Shown: positions 53,982 to 64,000 of the stretch, in pieces | Layout of the letters: each line of letters begins with the position of its first letter | Numbering within the stretch: the stretch's first letter is position 1 | NCBI GenBank assembly: GCA_963830775.1 | Contig: CAWHNT010000047.1 | Coordinates: 918,976-982,975, forward strand | Source of the DNA: CAWHNT01 sp963830775 | Lineage (GTDB): Bacteria > Pseudomonadota > Alphaproteobacteria > Geminicoccales > Geminicoccaceae | Reading direction: 5' to 3' | Length of the DNA stretch: 64,000 nt | Notes under the pieces: model-generated | The model's input: the letters and a program-made list of their open reading frames with translations, nothing else | Databases searched by the model: none | Told to the model about the DNA's origin: nothing | Translations under genes and position numbers: made by a program

Positions 53982-54770
53982 GGCCACCTCCTGGCAGCGC
54001 TGCTGCTGTCGGCGTCGCCTGCGGCCGCAGCCCTGCCCGACCAGCTTCGCGTCTGCAGCGATCCGAACAACCTCCCGTTCTCCAACGAGAAAGGGGAGGG
54101 GTTCGAGAACCGGGTGGCCGAGCTCCTTGCCCGCGATCTGGGCCTGCCGCTCGTCTACAGCTGGTCGCCGCTCCGCCGTGGTCTGGTGCGCAATACACTG
54201 GGTGCCGGGCTCTGCGACGTCCTGATCGGGGTGCCGGCGGACCTCGAGCGGGTAGCGACCACTGCCCCCTACTACCGCTCGAGCTACGTGCTGCTGATGC
54301 CGGCCGACCTCGCGCAGCCGCTCGCCTCTTTCGACGACCCGGCGTTGCGCGGGCTCAGGATCGGCGTCCAGCTCGTCGGCGACGATGCGGCGAACTCGCC
54401 GCCGGTCCATGCGCTGAGCCGGCGCGGGATCGTCGACAATCTCCGCGGCTACTCGATTTACGGCGACTATGCCAAGCCTGCACCGGCTTCCGCGATTGTT
54501 GATGCGGTCGCCACCGGTGACATCGACTTAGCCGTGGTCTGGGGTCCGATCGCTGGCTACTTCGCCAAGGCCGAGTCGCGGCCGTTGAGGATGGAGCCCG
54601 TCTCAGATGTGGCTTTGCCGATGGCCTTCGATATGGCCGTCGGAGTGCGCCGGGCGGATGGCGAGCTGCGGGACCGGCTGGATCAGGCGCTGCGCCGCCA
54701 CCGCGGCGAGATAGTGGCGTTGCTCGCCTCCTACGGCGTGCCGCTGCTGCCGCTCGAGGAGGCGAGGTGA
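53937..54770 (+). CDS. XoxJ/MoxJ-like periplasmic binding protein
   Basis: A protein of the XoxJ/MoxJ group, solute-binding-like folds found next to lanthanide methanol dehydrogenases and thought to assist their maturation. The core starts after a signal-peptide-like LLAALLLSASPAAAA: LPDQLRVCSDPNNLPFSNEK, VAELLARDLGLPLVYSWSPL, CDVLIGVPADLERVATTAPY and DIDLAVVWGPIAGYFAKAES. The native start seems lost with the deletion in the upstream gene; the ATG at 53937 lies inside that gene and is a formal start only. The stop is 4 bases before the XoxG-like gene. Confidence 0.78.
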   Translation: MHGPRGGRGQLHRRPGHLLAALLLSASPAAAALPDQLRVCSDPNNLPFSNEKGEGFENRVAELLARDLGLPLVYSWSPLRRGLVRNTLGAGLCDVLIGVPADLERVATTAPYYRSSYVLLMPADLAQPLASFDDPALRGLRIGVQLVGDDAANSPPVHALSRRGIVDNLRGYSIYGDYAKPAPASAIVDAVATGDIDLAVVWGPIAGYFAKAESRPLRMEPVSDVALPMAFDMAVGVRRADGELRDRLDQALRRHRGEIVALLASYGVPLLPLEEAR

Positions 54771-54774
54771 GGCC

Positions 54775-55329
54775 ATGCGTGGGCGCCTGATCCTCCTCGC
54801 GCTGCTGGTGACCGCCACCGCATCCTGCAAGCGGGAGGAGCGCGACAGCCGTGCCCAACCGGCCGCGGACGAGAGCAATGTCCAGGCGACGGTGAGCGGG
54901 CTCCGGCCCGGCGGGCAGCCGCCTCCGCCCACGCCGGAGCACGAGCGCTACACCGAGAACGCCTTCCAGACCGGCGAGGGCAAGCGCCTCTTCGCCTGGT
55001 TCAACTGCTCCGGCTGCCACGCCAATGGCGGCGGCGGGATGGGGCCGCCGCTGATGGACGACAGGTGGATCTACGGCAGCGAGCCGCAGAACATCTATGC
55101 CACCATCGTGGAGGGCCGGCCCAACGGCATGCCGTCCTTCCGCGGCAAGGTCCCCGATCCGCAAGTCTGGCAGCTCGTGGCCTATGTCCGGGCACTCGGA
55201 GGTCTGGCGCGCAAGGACGTGGCCCCGGGGCGCAACGACGACATGACCCCGCATCCCTCCGAGCAGAGCCTGCCGCCGCAGACGCCCGTACCGTCGAGCG
55301 TGCCGCCGGCCAGCCAGGGTACGGGATGA
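54775..55329 (+). CDS. XoxG-like c-type cytochrome lipoprotein
   Basis: A 184-residue haem protein. MRGRLILLALLVTATASCKR has a lipobox (TASC), so it is probably anchored to a membrane. The haem site is FNCSGCHANGGGGMGPPLMD with a later Met (GMPSFRGKVPDPQVWQLVAY). Length and context fit the electron acceptor of PQQ alcohol dehydrogenases. Its stop overlaps the start of the oxidase subunit II gene (ATGA), which ties alcohol oxidation directly to the terminal oxidase. Confidence 0.82.
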   Translation: MRGRLILLALLVTATASCKREERDSRAQPAADESNVQATVSGLRPGGQPPPPTPEHERYTENAFQTGEGKRLFAWFNCSGCHANGGGGMGPPLMDDRWIYGSEPQNIYATIVEGRPNGMPSFRGKVPDPQVWQLVAYVRALGGLARKDVAPGRNDDMTPHPSEQSLPPQTPVPSSVPPASQGTG

Positions 55330-56289
55330 ACCCGGCACTGCAGTCGGCCCTCGATCCCGCGGGCCCTGCTGCCGCGCGGATCCTCGACCTTTTCTGGCTC
55401 TTCGCCGGGGTGTGCGGCGTCGTCTACCTGCTCGTCATCGCGGCCCTGGTCTGGGCCGTCGTGCGGCGTCGTGCCAGAGGCGGTGCGGCCGAGCCCTACC
55501 CCGAAGCCGGGGTTGAGCGTCGCCTCGGCCGCGTAGTCGGCGGTGCAGTAGGCGTCACGGTCGTCATCCTGGCGGTGTTCGTCGTCGCCAGCTTCGCCAC
55601 CGACCGCAGCCTTGCCCGGCTGGCCGAGCCGGAGGATCTCCAGATCCAGGTCATCGGCCATCAATGGTGGTGGGAGGTCCGCTACGAGCATGGCCAGCCC
55701 AGCCGCAGCTTCACGACTGCCAACGAGATCCACATCCCGGTCGGCCGCACGGTCCGGGTCCGGCTCAGCTCGCCCGACGTCATCCACAGCTTCTGGGTCC
55801 CGAACCTGCACGGCAAGACCGACCTGATCCCCGGCCTCGACAACGAGACCATGCTCCGGGCCGACCGGGCAGGCGTCTATCGCGGCCAGTGCGCGGAGTA
55901 TTGCGGGCTCCAGCACGCCCACATGGGCCTGCTCGTCATCGCCGACGAGCCCGAGGCGTTCGAGTGCCTGGTACGAGCGCCAGCTTCAGCCGGCGGCGGA
56001 GCCCGCGGGCGACATCGAGCGCCGTGGCCGCGACCTCTTCCTCGCCTCCTCCTGCGTGATGTGCCACCGCATCCGCGGCACGCTGGCCGGCGCCACGGTC
56101 GGGCCGGACCTCACCCATCTGGCGAGCCGGCAGACGCTCGCCGCCGGGACGCTGCCCAACACGCGGGGTCACCTCGGCGCCTGGATCGCCGACCCGCAGC
56201 ACATCAAGCCGGGCACCAACATGCCGATCCCCGGGATCGACGGCTCGGCGCTGAACCCGCTCGTCAGCTATCTCTCCTCGCTGGAGTGA
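55326..56289 (+). CDS. ctaC: Cytochrome c oxidase subunit II with fused cytochrome c domain (caa3 type), one-base frameshift
   Basis: The CuA-bearing subunit. Two membrane helices (IAALVWAVVRR region; GAVGVTVVILAVFVVASFA) precede IQVIGHQWWWEVRYEHGQPS, and the CuA centre is in GQCAEYCGLQHAHMGLLVIA. Just after DEPEAFE an apparent extra base near 55968 moves the frame; in the restored frame WYERQLQPAAEPAGDIERRG leads into a cytochrome c domain (SCVMCHRIRGT, TNMPIP) up to TGA at 56289. The fused haem domain is diagnostic for caa3-type oxidases. ctaD starts 3 bases later. Confidence 0.87.
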
Positions 56290-56291
56290 CG

Positions 56292-58272
56292 ATGGACGCC
56301 AGCGCAGCCGCCCGGCCTGACGATGTCGACGAGCCCCGCGACGGGCCGGCCCTCACCGGCGAGGCGCTGCACCGGCGGCTCTCCGCCACCTGGGCCGAGC
56401 CGCCGGGCTTCTGGGGCTGGCTCACCAGCGTCGACCACAAGCGGATCGCCCTCCGCTACATCGTCACCGGCCTGATCTTCTTCGTGCTCGCCGGCCTGAT
56501 GGCGCTGGTCATGCGCCTGCAGCTGGCCGTGCCGGAGAACAGCCTGGTCGGCCCCGACCTCTACGGCCAGCTCTTCGCCACCCACGGCTCGGTGATGATG
56601 TTCTTCTTCGCCGTGCCGATCCTGGAGGCGATCGGCGTCTATGTCGTGCCGCTGATGCTGGGTGCGCGCGCCATCGCCTTCCCGCGGCTCAACGCCTTCA
56701 GCTACTGGCTCTATCTCGCCGGCGGCATCTTCATCTTCGGCGCCTTCGTCCTCAACACCGGCGCCGACCGCGGCTGGTTCGCCTACGTCCCGCTCTCCGG
56801 GCCCGAGTACGGTCCGGGCAAGCGGCCCGACGTCTGGGCGCAGATGATCACCTTCAGCGAGGTGGCGGGGCTCGCCGTATCGGTGCAGCTCGCCGTCACC
56901 ATCCTGAAGATGCGCGCACCCGGCATGTCGCTCGACCGCGTGCCGCTCTTCGTCTGGGCCATGCTGGTCACCTCGCTGATGGTGATCTTCGCCATGCCGG
57001 CCGTGGTGCTGGCCAGCACCTTCCTGATCATGGACCGGCTGGTCGACACCCACTTCTACAACCCCGCGGAAGGCGGCAGCGTGCTGCTCTTCCAGCACCT
57101 GTTCTGGTTCTTCGGCCACCCCGAGGTCTACATCATCTTCGTGCCGGCCCTGGGCATCGTCTCCGCGATCGTCGCGACCTTCGCCCGCCGGCCCGTCTTC
57201 GGCCACATGCCGATGGTGCTCTCGCTGGTCGCCACGGGCTTCCTCGCCTTCGGGCTCTGGGTCCACCACATGTACGCGACCGGGCTGCCCAAGCTCGGCA
57301 ACAGCTTCTTCACCGCCGCCAGCATGACGATCGCGATCCCCAGCGGGATCCAGATCTTCTGCTGGATCGCCACGCTCTGGGCCGGGCGGCCGCAGTTCCG
57401 GACACCGCTGCTCTTCGTCGTGGGCTTCGTCGTGATCTTCGTGCTGGGCGGCATGACCGGGGTCATGGTGGCCTCGGTGCCGCTCGACCTCCAGGTCCAC
57501 GACACCTACTTCGTCGTCGCCCACTTCCACTATGTGCTGATCGGCGGCGCCATATTCCCGCTGTTCGGCGGCTTCTACTACTGGTTCCCGAAGGTGACCG
57601 GCCGGATGCTGTCGGAGCGGCTGGGTGCCTGGCAGTTCTGGCTGTTCTTCACCGGATTCAACCTCGCCTTCTTCCCGATGCATCTCCTTGGCCTCGGCGG
57701 CATGCCGCGCCGGGTCTACACCTACCCCATGGGCCTGGGCTGGGACGGCCTCAACCTGCTCTCCACCGCCGGTGCCCTCGTCATCGCCGCTCAGCGTCGT
57801 CCTCTTCACCGTCAACGTGGCCGTGAGCCGGCGGCGGGGCGCGCCGGCCGGTGACAATCCGTGGGGTGCCAGCACGCTCGAATGGGCGACCTCCTCGCCA
57901 CCGCCGCACTACAACTTCGCCCACACCCCCTTCGTGCGCAGCCGCGAGCCGCTGTGGGAGGAGGCGGAAGGCGTGCTGCCGGTGGTCCACGGGCTGCGCG
58001 CCGACACGCGCGAGCTTCTGGTCACCGGCACGGTCTCCGCCGAGCCCAGGGTACGCGAGCCGTCGCCCGACCCGTCGATCTGGCCGTTCCTGGCGGCGCT
58101 CACGACGACCGGCCTGTTCATCGGCTCGATCTTCACACCCTGGGCCGTGGTCTGGGGCTCGGTCCCGGTCACCATCACCCTGATCGGCTGGTTCTGGCCC
58201 AAAGGCTCGCTGGGCGACAAGCGCCGGGCTGGGCGGAGCGCCGGCCCGGCGGCGGTCGAGGCAACGGCATGA
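56292..58272 (+). CDS. ctaD: Cytochrome c oxidase subunit I, one-base frameshift
   Basis: The haem-copper catalytic subunit. Residues include the N-terminal WLTSVDHKRIALRYIVTGLI, haem His in THGSVMMFFFAVP, FWFFGHPEVYIIFVPALG (CuB His and Tyr), LWVHHMYATGLP and VVAHFHYVLIGGA. An extra G near 57789 breaks the frame after GALVIA; the C-terminal frame continues LSVVLFTVNVAVSRRRGAPA to a subunit III-like last helix WPFLAALTTTGLFIGSIF. The intact product would be about 660 residues. The stop overlaps subunit III by 4 bases. Confidence 0.9.
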
Positions 58273-58874
58273 CCCCGCGCTTCGTCCGCAACGTCTCGGA
58301 CCTGCCGAACCACGCCTTCGGCCCCGACAGCATCGTCTGGTGGGGCACGCTGGGCTTCATGGCGATCGAGGGCATGGGCTTCGTGCTCGCCCTCGTCACC
58401 TGCTTCTACCTCATGGGCGAGGTGCCGAGCTGGCCGCCCGAGGGCATAGCGCCGCCCGGCCTCCTCTACAGCTCGCTGATCACCGCCCTCTTCCTCGTGA
58501 GCGCCATCCCCAACCACATGAGCAAGAAGGCGGCCGAGCGGCTGGATCTGCGCGGCGTCCTCCTGACCATGGGGGCCGTGCTGCTGCTCGAGCTGGCGCT
58601 GGTCGTGCTGCGCGGCTTCGAGCTGACCACGCTCTACGTGCGCTGGGACGACAATGCCTATGGCTCGATCGTCTGGACCCTGCTGGGCCTGCACACGCTC
58701 CACCTCCTGACCGACACCGGCGAGACCATCGTCGTCCTGGCCGTCCTCTGGCTCGGCGACGACGACCCCAGGCGGTTCACGGACGTCAGCGAGAATGCCG
58801 ACTACTGGTACTTCGTGATCCTGGCATGGCTGCCGATCTACGCCGCCATCTACCTCGTGCCCCGGCTCTCCTGA
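58269..58874 (+). CDS. ctaE: Cytochrome c oxidase subunit III
   Basis: A 201-residue membrane subunit. ATG at 58269 overlaps the ctaD stop. It carries five to six helices (LGFMAIEGMGFVLALVTCFY, LLYSSLITALFLVSAIPNHM, VLLTMGAVLLLELALVVLRG, LLGLHTLHLLTDTGETIVVL, YWYFVILAWLPIYAAIYLVP). The Glu of AIEGMGF and LHTLHLLTDT are the conserved subunit III residues. It is intact and of normal short length for caa3 oxidases. Confidence 0.88.
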   Translation: MTPRFVRNVSDLPNHAFGPDSIVWWGTLGFMAIEGMGFVLALVTCFYLMGEVPSWPPEGIAPPGLLYSSLITALFLVSAIPNHMSKKAAERLDLRGVLLTMGAVLLLELALVVLRGFELTTLYVRWDDNAYGSIVWTLLGLHTLHLLTDTGETIVVLAVLWLGDDDPRRFTDVSENADYWYFVILAWLPIYAAIYLVPRLS

Positions 58875-58880
58875 GGGGGA

Positions 58881-59228
58881 ATGACCATGGCCGGCGAGAC
58901 GCGACACACGATCACCCCGGGCTTGTGGGCAGGGCTGGCCCTGGCTCCGCTGGCCTGGTTCGTCTCCCAGCAGGTCAGCTACAGCCTCGCATCGTTCTGC
59001 ATCTGGGGCCGTTCCAGCGTCATCCTCGCCATCCACGGCGTGGCGCTGGCGGTTGCCGGCCTGGGCATTCTCATCTGCTGGCGAGGCTTCCGTGGCACCG
59101 GGACGCACGGCGGCCGGACCGAGCGCCACTTCCTCTGCGGGACGGGTGCCCTGCTCGGGACCATCCTGATGTTCGCGATCCTGGCGCAGGGTGCGGCCGC
59201 CCTGTTCTTCCCCGGCTGCGAGCGATGA
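58881..59228 (+). CDS. Small membrane protein of the oxidase cluster
   Basis: A 115-residue protein with three hydrophobic segments (LWAGLALAPLAWFVSQQVSY, SSVILAIHGVALAVAGLGIL, LLGTILMFAILAQGAAALFF). Position between ctaE and a cytochrome c gene suggests an assembly factor or a small oxidase-associated subunit. I do not recognise a family. The stop overlaps the next gene (ATGA). Confidence 0.75.
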   Translation: MTMAGETRHTITPGLWAGLALAPLAWFVSQQVSYSLASFCIWGRSSVILAIHGVALAVAGLGILICWRGFRGTGTHGGRTERHFLCGTGALLGTILMFAILAQGAAALFFPGCER

Positions 59229-59647
59229 CCGTGCGTGCCCGCGGTCTCGGCTGGAAGGACGGTCTGGCCCTGGCGGCCCTCCTGGCCCTGCTCGGCACAG
59301 GTGCCTGGCTCGTGAGCCGGGGCATGACAGCACGTGCCGCCATGGAGCGCGCCGCTGCCATCACCGGCGGCGATCCCGAGCGGGGCCGTGCCCTGGCGCG
59401 CGATCGCGGCTGCGGCGGCTGCCATGTCATCCCGGGCGTGCCGCGCGCCACCGGGCTCGTCGGCCCGAGCCTCGAGCGCGTGGCCAGCCGGGTCTATATC
59501 GCAGGCGTGCTCGCCAACAGCCCCGGCAACATGGTCCGCTGGCTCCAGGACCCGCCGGCCGTGGACCCGCTGACGGCGATGCCGCGTCTCGATCTCGGCG
59601 GCCAGGAGGCGCGTGACATAGCAGGCTACATCTACAGCCTGCAGTAG
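59225..59647 (+). CDS. Membrane-anchored cytochrome c of the oxidase cluster
   Basis: A 140-residue monohaem cytochrome c. An N-terminal membrane anchor or signal (DGLALAALLALLGTGAWLVS) precedes the haem site RGCGGCHVIPGVPRATG, LVGPSLERVASRVYIAGVLA and the C-terminal Met-containing LTAMPRLDLGGQEARDIAGY. It probably donates electrons to the caa3 oxidase encoded just upstream. ATG overlaps the preceding gene by 4 bases. Confidence 0.85.
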   Translation: MTVRARGLGWKDGLALAALLALLGTGAWLVSRGMTARAAMERAAAITGGDPERGRALARDRGCGGCHVIPGVPRATGLVGPSLERVASRVYIAGVLANSPGNMVRWLQDPPAVDPLTAMPRLDLGGQEARDIAGYIYSLQ

Positions 59648-60013
59648 CAGTATCGGCGACACCGCCGTACCTATGTCGGAAGTGACTAACCGAATCGACA
59701 GTATCGCTTGCGCCGTAGAACGTCATTGAAGGTGCTTTGCCGCGTTTGTCCTGGGCCTTCGCTGGATGGCGTCTCGCATGCGAAACAATCCTAGCGAGAC
59801 ACTTGCTTATGTCTCCAATGCTGTTCTAGCAGGGTCTACCCAAGCAGGACATAGGTCCATTGAGAACGGGTCTTCCACGAGCCTTGATGTAGTATCGGGC
59901 CAGGGTGAGCCGCGAGACGATAGCCTCCTCAGAGTGCCATTGGCCGCAAGCGAGCCCATCTTTGACAATGAAATCGGAACCTGTGCGGTGATGAACCCGC
60001 GGGAAGGCATGAA
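59648..60013. other. Low-GC intergenic stretch, no supported gene
   Basis: 366 bases that are visibly poorer in GC than the flanks. An 83-codon ORF at 59766-60017 is possible but has no codon bias or recognisable features, so I do not call it. It could be a remnant of foreign DNA. Confidence 0.5.
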
Positions 60014-60220
60014 ATGAAGATCCTGGCGACGGCCGCTTTCACGGCAGCGGCAGTGATCGGCATGACGGCCACCCTAGCTGGCGTGGCTGGCATCGGTGTG
60101 GGCACCTTACTTGGCGCCTGCGCTTGCAACCGAGGACGAATGCCAGCAAGAGGCAGGGGAGCGAATGGGAGCGAGCCCAAGCCGGCTGCAGCAGACGCTC
60201 CGCCGACGGTTGGAGCCTGA
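60014..60220 (+). CDS. Small secreted/lipoprotein-like protein
   Basis: A 68-residue protein beginning MKILATAAFTAAAVIGMTAT with a hydrophobic core to residue 34 and a Cys-containing LLGACACNRG at 32-41, a possible lipobox. The tail is hydrophilic (GANGSEPKPAAADAPPTVGA). GGGAAGG lies 10-16 bases upstream. I do not recognise the family; existence as a real gene is plausible, not certain. Confidence 0.5.
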   Translation: MKILATAAFTAAAVIGMTATLAGVAGIGVGTLLGACACNRGRMPARGRGANGSEPKPAAADAPPTVGA

Positions 60221-60460
60221 TCCGCTGACCGTTGTCACGGAGTAAGCGTTGTTCGAAGCTGGAGGTCGTGCTGGGCTGCGTGGGAATGGCCCGGTATGGC
60301 GACACGACCGGCCGAAGCTGCATGATCTCGGTGGGTTGACGCGGCCGAGGTTCAGGTCGCCGAGATCGCACTCGTCCAGCCAACGCAGCGCGACGGTAGC
60401 GCAGGTCCTCCCCTGGCCTGCCCCTGCTATCCTGCAGGCCAGGGTTGGTGGAGGCTCTGC

Positions 60461-61336
60461 CTACTCGACCTTGTAGGCCACCAGCGTGCCATCCATCATC
60501 ATCGGGATGAGGGCCAGCTTCTGGTCCGGGACTACCCCGAGGTCGGCTGCTCCCTTGTTCATCGAGAGCAACTTGGTGGCCTTGCCGTCCGCGGCGACGC
60601 GGAAGAGCACGCCGTTCATCCAATCGGTAACCAGGTAGCCGCCGCTACCATCGGGCTCGATGCCATCGAGATTGCCGACCGGGGTCGGATCACCGAGGTC
60701 CGAGACCTTCTTCGAGGCCACGTCGATCACCCGCATGTGGCCCGGCACCTTGGTGCTGAAGTCCTCGGCCATGCGGCCCCAGGAGCCGACCAGGATGCGG
60801 CCGTCATCGAGGGCCAGGAGCCCGTTCGGGTTGTTGAGCTCCTCATCGTGCAACAGGATGGCGATCTTGTCGCCCTCCAACACCCAGATCGTGTCGGTCG
60901 GCATGTCCGAGGCGTAGACGCGCCCCTGCTTGTCGGCCGTGAGGTCGTTCAGGAACTTGGCCCCCTCGGCCGTATGACGGCCGGTGACCTCGCCCTTGGC
61001 GATGTCGATGGCAACGATCTGGTCGACGTCGGCGGCATAGAGGGTCCCGCCGACCAGGGTGAGGCCGGTCGGCGAGTTGAGCCCCTTCACCCATTCCACC
61101 GCCGCCACCTTGCCGTCGGTGCCGACCTTCGAGATGAACCCGTTGCCGTCCTTCTGCGTCGGGTCGCCGTTGACGTTGGAGACGTAGATCGCCCCCGTCG
61201 CCTTGTCGTAGACGGCTGATTCCGGCTGCTTGAAGCCCGATGCTTCCCAGGCCTTCTGCGGCTCGGCCGCCCCTGCCGTTCCTGCCGCCACGACCATAGC
61301 ACCAATGGCCAACAGCCAATGCTCACCAGCGTTCAT
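60461..61336 (-). CDS. SMP-30/gluconolactonase-like secreted protein
   Basis: A 291-residue beta-propeller protein with a signal peptide (LLAIGAMVVAAGTAGAAEPQ). Repeated blades are visible: ATGAIYVSNVNGD, KVAAVEWVKGLNSPTGLTLV, GTLYAADVDQIVAIDIAKGE, LNNPNGLLALDDGRILVGSW and NLDGIEPDGSGGYLVTDW. Such SMP-30-like proteins bind a divalent metal and may hydrolyse lactones; here export suggests a periplasmic role. No operon partner is adjacent. Confidence 0.78.
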   Translation of the reverse strand: MNAGEHWLLAIGAMVVAAGTAGAAEPQKAWEASGFKQPESAVYDKATGAIYVSNVNGDPTQKDGNGFISKVGTDGKVAAVEWVKGLNSPTGLTLVGGTLYAADVDQIVAIDIAKGEVTGRHTAEGAKFLNDLTADKQGRVYASDMPTDTIWVLEGDKIAILLHDEELNNPNGLLALDDGRILVGSWGRMAEDFSTKVPGHMRVIDVASKKVSDLGDPTPVGNLDGIEPDGSGGYLVTDWMNGVLFRVAADGKATKLLSMNKGAADLGVVPDQKLALIPMMMDGTLVAYKVE

Positions 61337-61696
61337 GGTGTTTTCCCCCTGATCTTCTCAACGTGCCATAGGTAAGGTTCTCTACCCCAAAGGACGAGGT
61401 ATTCGGAGAAGGCGTCGTAGCCATTCTCCAGCGTTCGGTAGCAAGACGTTGCTGGCGCGAGCAACGAGCGCCGCAAGCGGCGAAGCTGGATTTGTCGGCC
61501 CTACCGACCGCTGGGCCCACGAAATCGCATAACCGGCCTGTATGGCAAGAGCGGTCGCCCACCTACCCACTCCTTACTTCAGGGTCGGCGCTCGAGCTCC
61601 AGGCCTCCGCCCGCGGCGGGCCATGGCGGCCGCTTTACCGCACCAGCGTGATGGCAGCGCCTGCCATCGAGCGGATCAGAAGAACCGTTGCCGGCC
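61337..61696. other. Intergenic region without supported gene
   Basis: 360 bases between the SMP-30-like gene and tctC. Small ORFs cross the region on both strands but none shows conserved features. No hairpin repeats or tRNA are seen. It probably holds the promoter of the SMP-30-like gene. Confidence 0.5.
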
Positions 61697-62664
<968 letters not shown>

Positions 62665-62668
<4 letters not shown>

Positions 62669-64000
62669 CGGATCCTCCCCGACAGTTCCTCGACATACCG
62701 CGACGCCCCGTACCCGGCGCGCCGGCCGAACACCGCGCCCGAGGTCAGGCCCGACCCGCCGGGATAGCCGTTGAAGAACACGCCGCCCACCAGCTCGCCA
62801 CAGGCATAGAGGCCCGGGATGTCGTGGCCGTCCTGGTGCACCACACCGCCGGCCTCGCTCACCTTCAGGCCGCCATAGGTGAAGGTGATGCCGCCCGTCA
62901 CGGGGTAGGCCTTGAAGGGCGGGGTATCGATCTTCTGCGCCCAGTTCGACTTGGGCAGTTCGAGGCCGGGCGTGTTCTTGCCGTCCTTCCTCGTCGGATC
63001 GAACGGCACCTCCTCGTTCACGGCGGCGTTGAAGGCGTCGATGGTCGCGCGCAGCCTCGCCTTGTCCTCGACGCCGTCGAGCTTGGCGATCAGGCCATCG
63101 AGCGTGTCGGCCTCGACGAAATGCGCATCGTGGAACTTGTACTCGCTGTAGAGCAGATGATCGACCTTGGCGTCGAAGATCTGCCACGCGAGATGGTTCG
63201 GCTGCTCCAGCACGGACCGGCCGAACTGGGCGTAGGTGTAGTTGCGGAAGTCCTTGCCCTCGTCGACGAACCGCTCGCCCTTCGCGTTGACCATCACGCC
63301 CAGGAAGTAGCAGATCTTGCGATAGTGCTTGCGCTCGAGATGAGGCAGGTCGAGATTGCCGTAGTCTGGCGTATGCAGGTCCATGGGCGTGGCGTGGCAG
63401 CCCTCGTAGAGCCCGTGCGCTGGGCGCCGAGCTTGAACGCCATCTCCAGGCCCTTGCCGGTGTTGTAGGGCGTTCCCCGCACCTTCGCCTTGGCCCAGTC
63501 CTTGCCGATGAAGCGGGTCCGCAGCTCGGGATCGATTCGAAGCCGCCGCAGCCGAGGATGACGGCGCTGGCCTGCAGGTCCTGGGTCTCGCCTGCCTCGT
63601 TCTGCGTCCGGACCCCAGCGACCCGCCCGTCCTCGACGATCAGGTCGACGGCGCCGCAGTCGTAGCGGATCTCGCCGCCCAGCCTGGGGAAGGCCTGGAG
63701 CTCCGCATCGACGAGGCCGACGCCTTCGTTCTCGGCGGCAAGCGTCAACCCGCCCCAGAAGATGTACCTGCCGTCCTTCTGGAAGGATTGCCGCGAGTAG
63801 ATCGGCTCGAACTTCACCTCGTGCGAGGCAAGCCAGCGGACGACATCGTAGCTCTGGGTGATGAGGGCCTGCTGCTCGACGCTCAACGGTCGGCCGTCAT
63901 TGAAGCCCAGAAGGTCGTCCGCGAATTTCTGCGCCGTGTAGCTGCCGAAATCGGTGCTCGGCAGCCTCGGATCATTTGGGTCCTGCAGGAGCGGCAGAAG
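62665..64000 (-). CDS. TcuA-like tricarballylate dehydrogenase/FAD flavoprotein, partial, two frameshifts
   Basis: The C-terminal ~445 codons of an FAD-dependent dehydrogenase; the frame is open to base 64000, so the N-terminus lies outside. Segments: DLLGFNDGRPLSVEQQALIT, GGLTLAAENEGVGLVDAELQ and SAVILGCGGFES. Apparent one-base deletions near 63533 and 63424 put the middle (RGTPYNTGKGLEMAFKLGAQ) and end into other frames. The end carries ATPMDLHTPDYGNLDLPHLE, PVTGGITFTYGGLKV and GYPGGSGLTSGAVFGRRAGY. Such enzymes oxidise tricarballylate to cis-aconitate. TctC downstream supports this. Confidence 0.8.

Noticed and set aside
51394..54198. 934-codon minus-strand frame spanning the histidine kinase and the PQQ dehydrogenase
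   Set aside because: Only the part from 52458 down is coding (HWE kinase). The upstream extension is antisense of XoxF.
53981..54225. C-terminal extension of the XoxF frame past 53981
   Set aside because: The residues are an out-of-frame reading of the XoxJ-like gene (Arg/Ser-rich), not dehydrogenase sequence.
59766..60017. 83-codon ORF before the small secreted protein gene
   Set aside because: No codon bias, no recognisable domain, poor ribosome site; lies in the low-GC gap.

Overview
The window is GC-rich, densely packed chromosomal DNA. The rRNA operon, an intact ClpB, a caa3-type oxidase, an aerobic CO-dehydrogenase-type cluster and tripartite-tricarboxylate genes point to an aerobic, chemo-organotrophic alphaproteobacterium of the Rhodospirillales/Geminicoccales kind. 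The taxonomic placement is inference from gene content and rRNA layout; no alignment was run.

Layout. 1-2.1 kb: end of a RelA/SpoT gene, then pyrE. 2.1-3.0 kb: a small gene split by an IS701-like transposase fragment. 3.1-6.0 kb: polysaccharide deacetylase, a small Cys-motif protein plus a COG0523 GTPase, and a VapBC module. 6.0-12.6 kb: porin, then a sugar-type locus (amidohydrolase, SDR, RbsC/RbsA/periplasmic binding protein) divergent from a FCD-GntR regulator. 13.5-16.6 kb: a CesT-like chaperone, a 643-residue kinase-like protein with a disordered N-terminus, and an unknown partner; this is the most unusual block. 16.7-18.8 kb: an LDH2-type dehydrogenase and an aldo/keto reductase, plausibly the second half of the sugar locus. 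18.8-21.8 kb: catalase-fold protein plus a RoxA-like dihaem cytochrome. 21.9-28.6 kb: metallopeptidase, a J-domain/TM/OmpA-like hybrid, PhzF, PqiA-like, Uma2 and an SLC13 transporter. 28.8-39.7 kb: a form-II-type CO dehydrogenase (cox) cluster in pieces (XdhC-like pair, coxE, coxD, coxM, coxL, coxS, coxG), interrupted by a second toxin-antitoxin pair, a VanZ gene and an AKR. 39.9-41.3 kb: SelO. 41.4-47.3 kb: the rRNA operon on the minus strand (16S, tRNA-Ile, 23S, 5S, tRNA-fMet) with processing stems and tandem hairpins. 47.4-52.5 kb: M23 peptidase, clpB, HWE histidine kinase. 52.6-59.6 kb: a truncated lanthanide-type PQQ alcohol dehydrogenase (XoxF-like), XoxJ-like and XoxG-like proteins leading directly into cytochrome oxidase subunits II-I-III and an extra cytochrome c, which suggests an alcohol-to-oxygen electron chain. 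60-64 kb: small secreted protein, SMP-30-like protein, TctC and a TcuA-like flavoprotein that runs off the window.

About a dozen otherwise well-conserved genes contain one-base frameshifts, mostly apparent single-base insertions, including the terminal oxidase and coxM. Uncorrected long-read or assembly error is the likelier explanation for most of them. In those cases I annotate the whole gene span and state where the frame changes.
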